This document shows positions 34,366 through 43,804 of a DNA stretch of 64,000 bases, piece after piece; positions within the stretch are counted from its first letter, which is position 1; each line of letters starts with the position of its first letter. Below the pieces are notes generated by a model. It did no database searches, had not been told where the DNA came from, and saw only the letters and a list, made by a program, of their open reading frames with translations. This DNA comes from Clostridium aquiflavi. Its GTDB lineage: Bacteria; Bacillota; Clostridia; Clostridiales; Clostridiaceae. The stretch is from positions 28,511 to 92,510 of the forward strand of contig NZ_JAVJAN010000012.1 of assembly GCF_031344075.1 (NCBI RefSeq), read 5' to 3'. Position numbers and translations under genes: made by a program.

Positions 34366-35505
34366 TCATTTTCTTTCTTCCCATGCTTGTATTTTCTTAT
34401 TTTTAAATTCCTTGAAATATCCGCCATCAATGGCATCTCTTACTTCTTGCATTAAGTTGTTATAGAAATATAAGTTATGTAATACACATAATCTCATAGC
34501 TAACATTTCTTTTGCTTTAAATAGATGTCTTATATATGCTCTTGTATAATGCTTGCATGCTGGACATTGACATCCTTCTTCTATAGGCTTTGCATCTAAT
34601 TCATGCTTTGCATTCATTAAATTAAGCTTACCTTCGTTAGTATACACATTGCCATGTCTACCATTTCTTGCTGGAAGTACGCAATCAAAGAAATCAACGC
34701 CTCTATCAATAGCCTCTAATATATTGCTTGGTGTTCCAACTCCCATCAAATATATAGGTTTATCTTCTGGAAGATATGGTGCAACAGCATCTATAATTCT
34801 ATACATATCTTCATGGCTCTCTCCAACAGCAAGCCCTCCAATTGCATACCCATCTAAATCCATTTTAACAATTTCTTTAGCATGTGCTATTCTTATGTCT
34901 TCATATGTTCCACCTTGATTTATTCCAAATAACATTTGTTCATTATTTATTGTATTTGGAAGTGAATTTAATCTATCCATTTCATTTTTACATCTTTCAA
35001 GCCATCTTGTAGTTCTTGCTACTGATCTTTCAACATATTCTCTTGTTGAAGGATTTGGTATACATTCATCAAAAGCCATTGCAATAGTAGATGCTAAATT
35101 ACTTTGAATTTGCATTGATTCTTCTGGTCCCATGAAGATTTTTCTTCCATCTATATGAGAATTAAAGTAAACACCTTCTTCTTTTATTTTTCTCATAGCT
35201 GAAAGTGAAAAAACTTGGAATCCACCTGAATCAGTAAGTATTGGTCTATCCCAATTCATAAATTTGTGTAATCCGCCCAACTTATTAACAACCTTATCTG
35301 TAGGTCTTAAATGTAGATGGTATGTATTAGATAATTCAACTTGACATCCAATTTCTTTTAAATCCATACTTGATACTGCACCTTTTATAGCTGCTAATGT
35401 ACCTACATTCATAAATACTGGGGTTTGTATAGTCCCATGAGGAGTTACAAATTCTCCTCTTCTAGCTTTTCCATCCTTTTTTAATAAAGTATATCTTTTA
35501 CTCAC
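34366..35505 (-). CDS. tgt: tRNA-guanine transglycosylase
   Basis: Exchanges G34 of tRNA-His/Asn/Asp/Tyr for preQ1. 379 aa TIM barrel: GTLAAIKGA, the nucleophile/substrate block LTDSGGFQVFSLS, FDECIPNPSTREYVERSVARTTRW, LGVGTPSNILEAIDRGVDFFDCVLPARNGRHG, and zinc ligands CQCPAC...H near the C-terminus. The frame begins at an earlier GTG that overlaps GAGGTG, the ribosome binding site itself; the GTG at 35505 gives MSKRYTLLKKDGKARRG and is chosen. Works with queA directly upstream. Confidence 0.97.
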   Translation of the reverse strand: MSKRYTLLKKDGKARRGEFVTPHGTIQTPVFMNVGTLAAIKGAVSSMDLKEIGCQVELSNTYHLHLRPTDKVVNKLGGLHKFMNWDRPILTDSGGFQVFSLSAMRKIKEEGVYFNSHIDGRKIFMGPEESMQIQSNLASTIAMAFDECIPNPSTREYVERSVARTTRWLERCKNEMDRLNSLPNTINNEQMLFGINQGGTYEDIRIAHAKEIVKMDLDGYAIGGLAVGESHEDMYRIIDAVAPYLPEDKPIYLMGVGTPSNILEAIDRGVDFFDCVLPARNGRHGNVYTNEGKLNLMNAKHELDAKPIEEGCQCPACKHYTRAYIRHLFKAKEMLAMRLCVLHNLYFYNNLMQEVRDAIDGGYFKEFKNKKIQAWEERK

Positions 35506-35648
35506 AAGCGTCACCTCTTAATTATAATTTTTAGAAATCTTCCTTAATAGTATTAGGAAAATTAATTAGAGCTATTTATTTTTTAGCTCTTTATTTATAA
35601 TTGAGACACTTGACTATGTCACCTCATCAATGTACTCAAAAATTATTA

Positions 35649-36674
35649 TTATTTTATAAACATAGCATCTCCAAAAGAGAAAAATCTATATCTTTCTTTT
35701 ACAGCTTCTTCATATGCATTCATTACATGTTCTTTTCCTGCTAAAGTTGAAACAAGCATTATTAATGTAGATTCTGGTAAGTGGAAATTAGTTATTAACC
35801 TATCAACTACTTTAAATTTATATCCTGGATATATAAAGATATTAGTCCACCCACTTGTTTCTTTTACATTACCATTTTCATCTGCTATTGTTTCTAAAGT
35901 TCTAGTAGATGTTGTACCTACTGAAATAACCCTATTGCCTCTTTTTTTAGTTGCATTTATTATTTCAGCATCTTCTTTTGAAAGATGATAATATTCTGAA
36001 TGCATTTCATGATCTTCTATAGTTTCTACTTTAACTGGTCTAAATGTTCCAAGACCAACATGTAAAGTTACATAAGCAATATTAATACCTTTATCTCTTA
36101 TTTTCCCTAATAATTCTTCAGTAAAATGAAGACCTGCCGTTGGTGCTGCTGCTGATCCATTTTCTTTAGAATATACTGTTTGATATCTTTCTCTATCTTC
36201 TAATCTTTCGTGAATATAAGGTGGTAATGGCATTTCTCCTAAAGAATCTAATACTTCTTCAAATATACCATCATAATAGAATTCTACTATTCTATTTCCA
36301 TCTTCTTTAACTTCTACTACTTCAGCTTTTAATTTTCCTTCACCAAAAGTAAATCTTTTTCCTACCCTTGCTGATTTTCCTGGCTTAGCTAAGCATTCCC
36401 ATCTATCTTTTTCTACTCTTTTTAATAGTAAAAATTCTATTTTTCCACCAGTTCCTTCTTTTTCACCAATTAATCTAGCTGGCATTACTCTTGTATTATT
36501 TAATACTAAAGTATCACCTTCATTTAAATAATCTATAATGTCATAAAAATTCTTATGAGATATTTCCCCTGTTTCTTTATCCAAAACCATAAGTCTTGAA
36601 GTATCTCTTTTTTCTAAAGGATGTTGAGCTATCAATTCCTCTGGTAAATAAAAATCGAAGTCTTTTACGTTCAT
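35649..36674 (-). CDS. queA: S-adenosylmethionine:tRNA ribosyltransferase-isomerase
   Basis: Transfers the ribosyl part of SAM to preQ1-tRNA, making epoxyqueuosine, the step after Tgt. 341 aa with MNVKDFDFYLPEELIAQHPLEKRDTSRLMVL at the N-terminus in several blocks, NNTRVMPARL, AAPTAGLHFTEELL, HVGLGTFRPV and ITNFHLPESTLIMLVSTLAG near the end. It starts 18 bp after ruvB. A small AGAGCTA/TAGCTCT hairpin lies in the 143-bp gap to tgt. Confidence 0.97.
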   Translation of the reverse strand: MNVKDFDFYLPEELIAQHPLEKRDTSRLMVLDKETGEISHKNFYDIIDYLNEGDTLVLNNTRVMPARLIGEKEGTGGKIEFLLLKRVEKDRWECLAKPGKSARVGKRFTFGEGKLKAEVVEVKEDGNRIVEFYYDGIFEEVLDSLGEMPLPPYIHERLEDRERYQTVYSKENGSAAAPTAGLHFTEELLGKIRDKGINIAYVTLHVGLGTFRPVKVETIEDHEMHSEYYHLSKEDAEIINATKKRGNRVISVGTTSTRTLETIADENGNVKETSGWTNIFIYPGYKFKVVDRLITNFHLPESTLIMLVSTLAGKEHVMNAYEEAVKERYRFFSFGDAMFIK

Positions 36675-36692
36675 TGTTATCGCGTCTCCTAA

Positions 36693-37727
36693 CTATTTAA
36701 AAAAACTTGTTTGTCCTTTATTTGAATTGTTATTTTTATTATTAACTCTTCCTAAATGTTTATAAGCTTTATCACTTGCAATTCTTCCTCTTGGAGTTCT
36801 TACTATAAACCCTTTTTGAAGTAAATAAGGTTCATAAACATCCTCAATCGTACCTAATTCTTCACCTATAAAATAAGATAAAGTTTCTATTCCAACTGGT
36901 CCACCATTAAAGTTATCTATAATTGCTTCTAATATTTTATTATCAACCTTATCAAACCCTTGATTATCTACTTCTAGTAATTCTAATGCATCTCTTGCTT
37001 CTTTTAAAGAAATTACTTTATTAGATTTTACTTCTGAGTAATCTCTAACTCTTTTTAATAATCTATTAGCTATTCTAGGAGTTCCTCTAGATCTACTTGC
37101 AATTTCTAAAGCTCCCTCTTCAGTAATTTTACATCCAAATACAGCCGCACTTCTTATTACAATTTCCTTTAATTGAATTTCATCATAATATTCCATTGCA
37201 CAAAGTACACCAAATCTATCTCTTAATGGAGATGTTAGCATTCCGATTCTAGTAGTTGCACCTATCAATGTAAATTTTGGTAAATCAAGTCTTATAGATT
37301 TAGCAGCCGCACCCTTACCAATAACAATGTCTAATGCATAATCTTCCATAGCAGGATATAAAATTTCTTCAACACTTCTATTTAATCTATGTATTTCATC
37401 AATAAATAAAACATCATAATCTTTTAATGTCGTTAATATAGCTGCTAAATCTCCTGCCCTCTCTATTGCTGGACCTGATGTTATTTTTAAATCTCCAGTC
37501 ATTTCCTTGGCAATAATATTAGCTAAAGTAGTCTTTCCAAGTCCAGGTGGACCATATAAAAGCACATGGTCAAGGGCTTCTTTTCTATTTCTAGCGGCCT
37601 TTATAAATATATTTAATCTTTCTTTTACTTTATCTTGACCTATATATTCATTTATTTTTTGAGGTCTTAAGCTAAGTTCAGAATTTCCATCTTCAAACAT
37701 TTCAGCTGGAGTTACTATTCTTTCCAT
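36693..37727 (-). CDS. ruvB: Holliday junction branch migration helicase RuvB
   Basis: Ring AAA+ motor that drives branch migration with RuvA. 344 aa: Walker A GPPGLGKTTLAN (about 59-70), Walker B VLFIDEIHRLNR, sensor 1 IGATTRIGMLTSPLRDRFG with the arginine finger, and a winged-helix C-terminus (about 265-335; GGPVGIETLSYFIGEELGTIEDVYEPYLLQ split across the wing). The Asn-rich C-terminal tail is variable in the family. It follows ruvA by about 35 bp. Confidence 0.97.
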   Translation of the reverse strand: MERIVTPAEMFEDGNSELSLRPQKINEYIGQDKVKERLNIFIKAARNRKEALDHVLLYGPPGLGKTTLANIIAKEMTGDLKITSGPAIERAGDLAAILTTLKDYDVLFIDEIHRLNRSVEEILYPAMEDYALDIVIGKGAAAKSIRLDLPKFTLIGATTRIGMLTSPLRDRFGVLCAMEYYDEIQLKEIVIRSAAVFGCKITEEGALEIASRSRGTPRIANRLLKRVRDYSEVKSNKVISLKEARDALELLEVDNQGFDKVDNKILEAIIDNFNGGPVGIETLSYFIGEELGTIEDVYEPYLLQKGFIVRTPRGRIASDKAYKHLGRVNNKNNNSNKGQTSFFK

Positions 37728-37762
37728 AAATACACCCCCATTTACATACTAAATACTTTATT

Positions 37763-38359
37763 TTAACCCATTAACTTAACTAATGCACTTTTTATTATAT
37801 TTTCAACACTTTCAGATTTATCCACTTCTTTAAGAGCTTTTTCCGCTTCTTTTTCTGTATATCCTAAAGAAATTAACGCACTCAATGCTTCTGAAATAGC
37901 AAGTGAATTATCTACAGTTACATCATCAAATTCATCTATACAATTCAATAACTCATCTGGTTTCAACTTATCTTTTAATTCTAGTATAATTCTAGCTGCA
38001 GTCTTTTTTCCTATCCCAACACCTCTGCAAAGATGTTTTTCATCACCAGTAATTATTGCATATTTTAAATTATTTAAACGACTTATAGATAATAATGATA
38101 AAGCAGCCTTAGCTCCAACACCATTTATACTAAGTAATAGTTTAAACATATCTAATTCTTCTAAAGATTCAAAACCATATAATCCTATAAAGTCTTCTCT
38201 TACAATTTGTTCAATATATAATTTTATTTTTTCACCACAGCATGGCATTGAAGACATAGTTGCACCTGAAGTAAATATCTTATATCCTATTCCATTATTT
38301 TCAACAACGATATAATCTTTATTTATTCCCATATATTCACCTTTTATATATTCATACAT
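37763..38359 (-). CDS. ruvA: Holliday junction DNA-binding protein RuvA
   Basis: Tetrameric clamp on Holliday junctions that loads RuvB. 198 aa, the usual length: an OB fold (about 1-63; MYEYIKGEYMGINKDYIVVE), tandem HhH motifs (LLSINGVGAKAALSLLS and GVGIGKKTAARIILELKDKL) and a C-terminal RuvB-contact domain (AISALISLGYTEKEAEKAL-type helix bundle). The frame continues 25 codons upstream with hydrophobic nonsense; the ATG at 38359 has GGGGG in front and is the family start. It heads ruvA-ruvB-queA-tgt and has a leader terminator. Confidence 0.95.
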   Translation of the reverse strand: MYEYIKGEYMGINKDYIVVENNGIGYKIFTSGATMSSMPCCGEKIKLYIEQIVREDFIGLYGFESLEELDMFKLLLSINGVGAKAALSLLSISRLNNLKYAIITGDEKHLCRGVGIGKKTAARIILELKDKLKPDELLNCIDEFDDVTVDNSLAISEALSALISLGYTEKEAEKALKEVDKSESVENIIKSALVKLMG

Positions 38360-38387
38360 CCAAAACAATCCCCCTATAGTTTTAAAT

Positions 38388-38412
38388 AAAAAAATCGTCA
38401 AGACGACTTTGA
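38388..38412 (-). promoter_or_regulatory. Leader terminator before ruvA with CUUG tetraloop
   Basis: On the minus strand AAAGTCGT pairs with ACGATTTT around a CTTG tetraloop, followed by more U, and lies about 30 nt before the ruvA start, downstream of the promoter boxes. It can act as an attenuator or end upstream read-through. A closely similar sequence occurs at 48545-48572. Confidence 0.65.
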
Positions 38413-38424
38413 AACCTAACTTAT

Positions 38425-38453
38425 ACTTTACCATTTTATAAGAAATCTTTCAA
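38425..38453 (-). promoter_or_regulatory. Likely ruvA promoter
   Basis: TTGAAA (38448-38453), 17 bp, TAAAGT (38425-38430) on the minus strand, just upstream of the leader terminator. Confidence 0.4.
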
Positions 38454-38466
38454 TTAAAAATACAAT

Positions 38467-38520
38467 CAAAAAAGTTATACTATTGCTAATATAAATTCAA
38501 CAACGGCATAACTCTTTAAA
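38467..38520 (-). terminator. Terminator after the small membrane protein gene
   Basis: AAAGAGTTAT and ATAACTTTTTT form a 10-bp stem (one wobble) around a 29-nt partly self-paired loop, ending in U6 on the minus strand. It lies about 10 bp after the stop at 38530. Confidence 0.65.
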
Positions 38521-38529
38521 ACATAAACA

Positions 38530-39111
38530 TTATGATATTAATTCAGATACACTTTCTTCGGCTTCATCTTTTGTATTGTATTTAAGTTCAAAATTCTTTA
38601 TTTTAGACTTATCTACATCACGTAAATTTTCTATTGGTTTATTATCTAAAAAAACATCTTCACTATTTTTTATAGATGCATTCCCTTTTTCATCTGTCTG
38701 ATATATAGCTAAATATCCATCTTTTTCACCAATGTAATATTTATTAGGTTCTAATGCATTTGAAGTATCTCTCTTAAACATAATTTGACTATTGGATGTA
38801 AGATCTAACGCATACCCACTATTTTTTAATATTTTTATTAATTCCTCTTTAGTTAGATCACCATCTATGTTTAACTGTTGTTTTATTTGAGCAACAGTCA
38901 TATCACTCTCTTTTTTATCACCAGCAAATAGCGCTACCTTAACACTATCTTCTAGTTTATTTATCTCAACATCTGTATTAACTTTTTCTTGTGAAGTTTG
39001 AAGTAAATTTTTATTATTAACAGATTTATCTACTAAATAATAAGTTAAAGAAAATATAATTGCTAACATTAAAATACATATAACAGATAACTTTTTCTTG
39101 TTGTATTTCAT
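38530..39111 (-). CDS. Hypothetical membrane-anchored protein
   Basis: 193 aa, not recognised. A short Lys-rich start and one hydrophobic segment (about 8-27, VICILMLAIIFSLTYYLVD) suggest an N-in anchor with an outside domain. The rest is charged and has a DGDLTKEELIKILKNSGYALDL stretch in two parts and repeated short strands, with no Cys. The frame includes three further codons upstream (GTG ATG AAT), but only the ATG at 39111 is 8 bp from AAGGAG. It lies between the ruv genes and a radical SAM gene and appears to be its own unit. Confidence 0.7.
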   Translation of the reverse strand: MKYNKKKLSVICILMLAIIFSLTYYLVDKSVNNKNLLQTSQEKVNTDVEINKLEDSVKVALFAGDKKESDMTVAQIKQQLNIDGDLTKEELIKILKNSGYALDLTSNSQIMFKRDTSNALEPNKYYIGEKDGYLAIYQTDEKGNASIKNSEDVFLDNKPIENLRDVDKSKIKNFELKYNTKDEAEESVSELIS

Positions 39112-39245
39112 ATTCATCACTCCTTACTAGAAGCATTGACCAAATTTATCATATTTATTCACATTATTACTATTTTAGTAATTGTTTGGTGCACTTTGCT
39201 TATGCACATATAAACAACATATTAAAAGCACAAATTCCTTGTATA

Positions 39246-40115
39246 TTATCTTACTCTATTTATAAATCCACACTTTTTACACAACTCTTCTACTGCAACT
39301 CTTCTTGAAAAACCATCATACATATCTCTAGCTCGTTTAGAATTTAAAATTTCTTCTAAATCACTTTTGAATATATTGCCAAGTGGTATATTACCTTCGC
39401 TATCTAGACAGCATGGTACAACTGTTCCATCTACTAATATTCCTATTTGATCTCTTAATCCATAGCAAAAAGCTCTTTCTCCTAACTCTTCACTATTGAT
39501 TGATGGCCATTTAAATTTTTCCCCCATACTTAAATATACATTTTTAGAAAGTTTAGCACTATTTTTTTCCCTTAATATATCTTTTAAGTTATAATCTAAA
39601 TTAAATCTTTCTTCAAGAATACTATATATGTCTATATTCATATCATTACTTGCTTTATATCTTGTATCTAAATTCCACAATCTTAATGAACAAATTATAT
39701 TACTTTTTTCTGTAGCTTCTTCACAAAAACTTACTATATTTTCTATGTATTCTTCAAATTTTATTTTCTTATTATTAGCTTCAAAGCTATGAAGTGAAAT
39801 ATTTACTTGTCTGAGTGCTGGTGATTTAATCAATATATCCTTCACATCATTTATTAATGTTCCATTTGTAGTAATATTAGCTTTCACTTCATACTTATTG
39901 CTTAAATCTAAAAATTTTTCAAGATTAGAATTTAAAAATGGCTCACCCATTAAATGAAAATAAACATAATCACTATATGGTTTTATAGATTTTAGAACAT
40001 GTTCAAAAGATTCTTCATTCATAAATTTTAATTTTCTACTTGTCTTGGGGCAAAAATTGCATTCTAAATTGCAAATATTAGTTATTTCTATATATACTCT
40101 TTTAAATTTTCTCAT
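39246..40115 (-). CDS. Radical SAM / SPASM domain protein
   Basis: 289 aa. The radical SAM cluster motif CNLECNFCPK (Cys15, 19, 22) near the N-terminus is followed by HLMGEPFLN and a VNISLHSFE block. The C-terminal SPASM/twitch region has FCYGLRDQIGILVDGTVVPCC..GNIPLGNI and ELCKKCGF, probable ligands of auxiliary Fe-S. Such proteins modify peptides, proteins or small molecules. No precursor peptide gene was seen next door; the nearest gene upstream is divergent glycerol dehydrogenase. Substrate unknown. Confidence 0.85.
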   Translation of the reverse strand: MRKFKRVYIEITNICNLECNFCPKTSRKLKFMNEESFEHVLKSIKPYSDYVYFHLMGEPFLNSNLEKFLDLSNKYEVKANITTNGTLINDVKDILIKSPALRQVNISLHSFEANNKKIKFEEYIENIVSFCEEATEKSNIICSLRLWNLDTRYKASNDMNIDIYSILEERFNLDYNLKDILREKNSAKLSKNVYLSMGEKFKWPSINSEELGERAFCYGLRDQIGILVDGTVVPCCLDSEGNIPLGNIFKSDLEEILNSKRARDMYDGFSRRVAVEELCKKCGFINRVR

Positions 40116-40293
40116 TAATTTTATTCACCTTTTCAATCGTTTTAATAATGATATTATACTAAATTTATTATATAACTTTCTATAAATAATCACAAAAAAC
40201 GCACTAAACTAAAAAGAAATAAGTTGAAAGTATATAAACAATACTTTTTAAATTATTAAAATTTGTAACATAAACCATATTCTGAATTATATA

Positions 40294-40302
40294 TGCTATA
40301 CT
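40294..40302 (+). promoter_or_regulatory. Possible extended -10 promoter of glycerol dehydrogenase
   Basis: TGCTATACT (TATACT at 40297-40302) about 40 bp before the gene, without a clear -35 box. Confidence 0.35.
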
Positions 40303-40340
40303 AGAGTTATATTATTTTATATATTTTAGGAGGGATAATC

Positions 40341-41426
40341 ATGGCAAATATTATCATTTCACCAGGTAAATATGTTCAAGGAAATGGCGAACTTGAAAAT
40401 ATAGCAACACACACTAATAATTTAGGAGATAACTTTTTTGTAATCATTAGTACCTCTGGAATGAAGAGGGTATCTAATACTATAAAGAATAGTTTTTCTA
40501 ATAGCGATGAAAATTTAACATTTGAAATATTTAATGGAGAATGCTCAGAAACTGAAATAATGAGATTACAAAAATCATTTAAAGAAAATAATTGTAATGT
40601 TGTTATAGGAATAGGTGGAGGTAAAATTTTAGACACTGCTAAAGCTGTAGCATATTATGAAGATGTTCCTGTAGTAATAGCTCCAACTATTGCTTCTACA
40701 GATGCTCCTTGTAGTGCATTGTCTGTTATTTATAAAGATAATGGTATTTTTGATAAATACTTACTATTAAAGAAAAATCCTGACGTTGTATTAGTAGATA
40801 CAAAAATTATAGTTAATGCTCCTTCAAGATTGTTAATTTCTGGCATGGGAGATGCACTAGCAACTTATTTTGAGGTGAGAGCTTGCAAAAGAGCCAATAG
40901 TTTAAATTTATGTGGAGGACATATAACTCTTGCTGCTGAAACTCTTGCTTATTCATGTTACAAAACATTATTATCAGAAGGATATAAAGCTAAGCTTGCT
41001 GTTAGTAACAATGTTGTTACTAAATCAGTTGAAAATATTGTAGAGGCAAACACATTATTAAGTGGTTTAGGCTTCGAAAGTGGTGGTTTATCTGCCGCAC
41101 ATGCAATCCATAATGGGTTTACAATTTTAAAAGAATGTCATGATTTATACCATGGTGAAAAAGTTGCCTTTGGTACAATAACACAATTAGTATTAGAAAA
41201 TGCTCCTATTGAAGAAATTAGAGAAGTTATAAACTTCTGTAAATCACTTGGTCTTCCAACTAATTTATCTGAGATGGGAATTAAAAATATTGATAAAGAT
41301 GATATAATGAGAGTTGCCGAAGCTTGCTGTGCTGAAGGTGAAACTATTCACAATATGCCATTTGAAGTTACCCCTTATGATGTATATGCTGCTATTTTAA
41401 CAGCTAATAAATTAGGACGAGCTTAA
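40341..41426 (+). CDS. gldA: Glycerol dehydrogenase
   Basis: NAD-linked oxidation of glycerol to dihydroxyacetone, or the reverse. 361 aa of the iron/zinc alcohol dehydrogenase family: GIGGGKILDTAKAVAY (NAD-binding), APTIASTDAPCSALSVIY, MGDALATYFEVRACKRA (metal Asp) and AAHAIHNGF plus HGEKVAFGT (metal His residues). AGGAGGG lies 8 bp before the ATG. Transcribed alone and distant from the glp genes. Close relatives act on other small diols or hydroxyacetone, so the substrate is likely but not certain. Confidence 0.92.
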   Translation: MANIIISPGKYVQGNGELENIATHTNNLGDNFFVIISTSGMKRVSNTIKNSFSNSDENLTFEIFNGECSETEIMRLQKSFKENNCNVVIGIGGGKILDTAKAVAYYEDVPVVIAPTIASTDAPCSALSVIYKDNGIFDKYLLLKKNPDVVLVDTKIIVNAPSRLLISGMGDALATYFEVRACKRANSLNLCGGHITLAAETLAYSCYKTLLSEGYKAKLAVSNNVVTKSVENIVEANTLLSGLGFESGGLSAAHAIHNGFTILKECHDLYHGEKVAFGTITQLVLENAPIEEIREVINFCKSLGLPTNLSEMGIKNIDKDDIMRVAEACCAEGETIHNMPFEVTPYDVYAAILTANKLGRA

Positions 41427-41463
41427 TAATAATTAAGCATTAAGTTTTATATAAAACATAAGC

Positions 41464-41511
41464 AAAAAAGTGCAGATTAACGAAATAAAATTCATTATTC
41501 TACACTTTTTC
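41464..41511. terminator. Bidirectional terminator between gldA and speB
   Basis: AAAAAGTG...CACTTTTT with partly paired interior (TGCAGATTAA against TTATTCTACA) lies between the two convergent stops, with A-run and T-run on either side. Confidence 0.7.
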
Positions 41512-41540
41512 ATTTTAAGTTACTATAAATTAAAAATTTG

Positions 41541-42386
41541 TTAATATATACTAAGTAACAATTCTCTTAATACTTTGCAAGCTAATGCTGTTGAACTTCC
41601 ACTTTTATCATATATAGGACAAAGTTCATTTATATCCATTCCTACAATATTTAACTTACTTATCTTTAATATTGCTTTTAACAAATCCATAAAAGTAACC
41701 CCACCAGCTTCTGGAGTTCCTGTTCCCGGAAATACTGATGGATCTAATACATCTAAATCTAATGTAAAATAGACTGGCTTTCCTTTTAATTTATCAACAA
41801 TCTCTGCAAGTTGATTAAAATTAAATTTATTCGTAAAAACATGATCTCTTCCCCAATAAATTTCTTGTTTTTCTCCTGATCTTATTCCAAATTGAAATAT
41901 TTTATTATCTCCAACTATATCCCACACTCTATGCATAACTGTTGCATGAGATAATTTTTGTCCTAGATAATCATTTCTTAAGTCTGCATGAGCATCAAAA
42001 TGTATAACATGGACATCAGGATATTTTTTGTTTATAGCTTTAAATGCACCTAAGGTTACTAAATGTTCCCCACCAATCATGCATGGTATTTTATTGTCAT
42101 TAACTATTTTAGATGTAAATTTTTCAATATCATTTAATGCATTTTCTGGATTTCCAAAACTAAGTTCTAAATCTCCTCCATCAAAAACACATATATCTTC
42201 TAAATCCTTATCTTGATATGTACTATAAGTTTCAATTCCAAAAGACTCACTTCTCATTGCTTTACTAGCAAATCTTGTTCCTGGTCTAAATGATGTTGTT
42301 GAATCAAATGGTGCTCCAAAAATAACTATTTTTGATTCATCGTAATTATTGTCACATCCTATAAAAGTCTCTACATTCTTATTCAT
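41541..42386 (-). CDS. speB: Agmatinase (ureohydrolase family)
   Basis: Hydrolyses agmatine to putrescine and urea. 281 aa ureohydrolase with the metal motifs GGEHLVTLG, HFDAHADLR (DxHxD) and FTLDLDVLDPSVFPGTGTPE, the last typical of agmatinases. It is the last gene of the polyamine cluster, 43 bp after nspC, and supplies putrescine made from the product of the SpeA arginine decarboxylase. Arginase-like activity is less likely because the cluster contains no ornithine decarboxylase. Confidence 0.93.
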   Translation of the reverse strand: MNKNVETFIGCDNNYDESKIVIFGAPFDSTTSFRPGTRFASKAMRSESFGIETYSTYQDKDLEDICVFDGGDLELSFGNPENALNDIEKFTSKIVNDNKIPCMIGGEHLVTLGAFKAINKKYPDVHVIHFDAHADLRNDYLGQKLSHATVMHRVWDIVGDNKIFQFGIRSGEKQEIYWGRDHVFTNKFNFNQLAEIVDKLKGKPVYFTLDLDVLDPSVFPGTGTPEAGGVTFMDLLKAILKISKLNIVGMDINELCPIYDKSGSSTALACKVLRELLLSIY

Positions 42387-42429
42387 AATTCTCTAAATCC
42401 TTTCTAGCATAAAATGTAATTTAATTTTT

Positions 42430-43569
42430 TTATAATCGTGATTTAAAATCTTCATATCCAAATTTTTTTATAACTTCTATTCCTTTTTCTTCACTATATT
42501 TAACTATTGAAGGTAAGTTTATTCCATTAAAAGTATTATTTTTAACCATTGAATAAATAGCCATATCACAAAACACTAGCTTATCCCCTACTTTCAAGGG
42601 CTTTTTAAAAGAATAATCTCCTATTATATCTCCTGCAAGACAAGTTGGAGCACCTAACCTATATGTATGTTCATACTGATTTGGCATACCTGAATTTATA
42701 ATATGAGGTCTATATGGCATTTCAAGTACATCTGGCATATGGCAAGCTGCTGATGTATCTACTATTGCAATATTCATTCCGTTTTTTATTACATCTAAAA
42801 TAGTACATACTAGAAATCCACTGTTTAAAGCTACTGCTTCACCAGGTTCTAAATAAATATCAATTTCATATTTATTTTTCATATATAAAATTGTTTCTAT
42901 TAGAGTCTCAATATCATAATCTTCTCTTGTTATATGGTGTCCACCACCAAAATTCAACCATTTCATATTTTTAATGTACTTACCGAATTTTTCATCAACA
43001 ACTTTAATGGTACGAGCTAAAGTATCTGAATTTTGTTCACACATAGTATGAAAATGTAATCCATCTATTCCTTCAAGTTCTTCTGGTTCAAAATTTTCTA
43101 AAGTAACTCCCATTCTGGAATTTTCAAAACAAGGATTATATATATCTGTTTCTATCTCTGAATACTCTGGATTTATACGAATTCCACATTCTATTCTCTT
43201 ATCCTTATATTTTTTTACTTTATCCTTATAAAGTCTCCATTGATTGAAAGAATTAAATACTATATGATCACAATACTTCATTATTTCATCAAATTCATCT
43301 TCTCTGTATGCTGGAGAAAATATATGTACTTGTCTTCCCATCTCCTCATATCCAAGTCTAGCTTCAAAAAGCGAACTTGAAGTAACCCCTTTTAAGTATT
43401 TACCTATTAAAGGGAATGTAGAATACATAGAAAAGGCTTTTGTTGCAAGAATAATATTAGCACCTGTCTCCTTTTGAACATAATCTAGTTTTTCTAAATT
43501 CTTTTTTAAAAGTCTTTCATCAATCAAATAACATGGTGATGGCAATTTATTTAAATCTATATCATTCAT
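42430..43569 (-). CDS. nspC: Carboxynorspermidine/carboxyspermidine decarboxylase
   Basis: PLP enzyme (alanine-racemase fold) that decarboxylates carboxyspermidine to spermidine, or carboxynorspermidine to norspermidine. 379 aa: PSPCYLIDERLL, the Schiff-base lysine in IILATKAFS (about residue 44), GLHFHTMCEQ, NFGGGHHITREDY, YLEPGEAVALNSGFL and GAPTCLAGDIIGDY. It follows the CASDH gene after a 235-bp gap with a strong hairpin, and precedes speB. Both partners of the aspartate-semialdehyde route are therefore present. AGGAGGG before the ATG. Confidence 0.92.
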   Translation of the reverse strand: MNDIDLNKLPSPCYLIDERLLKKNLEKLDYVQKETGANIILATKAFSMYSTFPLIGKYLKGVTSSSLFEARLGYEEMGRQVHIFSPAYREDEFDEIMKYCDHIVFNSFNQWRLYKDKVKKYKDKRIECGIRINPEYSEIETDIYNPCFENSRMGVTLENFEPEELEGIDGLHFHTMCEQNSDTLARTIKVVDEKFGKYIKNMKWLNFGGGHHITREDYDIETLIETILYMKNKYEIDIYLEPGEAVALNSGFLVCTILDVIKNGMNIAIVDTSAACHMPDVLEMPYRPHIINSGMPNQYEHTYRLGAPTCLAGDIIGDYSFKKPLKVGDKLVFCDMAIYSMVKNNTFNGINLPSIVKYSEEKGIEVIKKFGYEDFKSRL

Positions 43570-43684
43570 AAAATATATCCCTCCTAATTTTAAATTTACG
43601 CTATGTTTTAGTAAAATTTTGATGGATTAAGTAGTTGAATTTAATAATATTAAATTAACCAAATATTATTTTGTTTTTTATATT

Positions 43685-43721
43685 AAGAATGATGAAGAAA
43701 ATTTATCTCTTCATCATTCTT
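43685..43721 (-). terminator. Internal hairpin of the polyamine cluster
   Basis: A perfect 14-bp stem AAGAATGATGAAGA/TCTTCATCATTCTT with a 9-nt loop lies about 85 bp after the CASDH stop. The minus-strand 3' side is AU-rich without a clean U-run, so it may only reduce read-through into nspC-speB or mark an RNA end. Confidence 0.6.
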
Positions 43722-43804
43722 AAAATGTATATCTATACAAACTATATTGTTCTTAATTAAGATTACTAAAGTTTAAATATATCAAAACTCTACTAAAACA
43801 TAAC

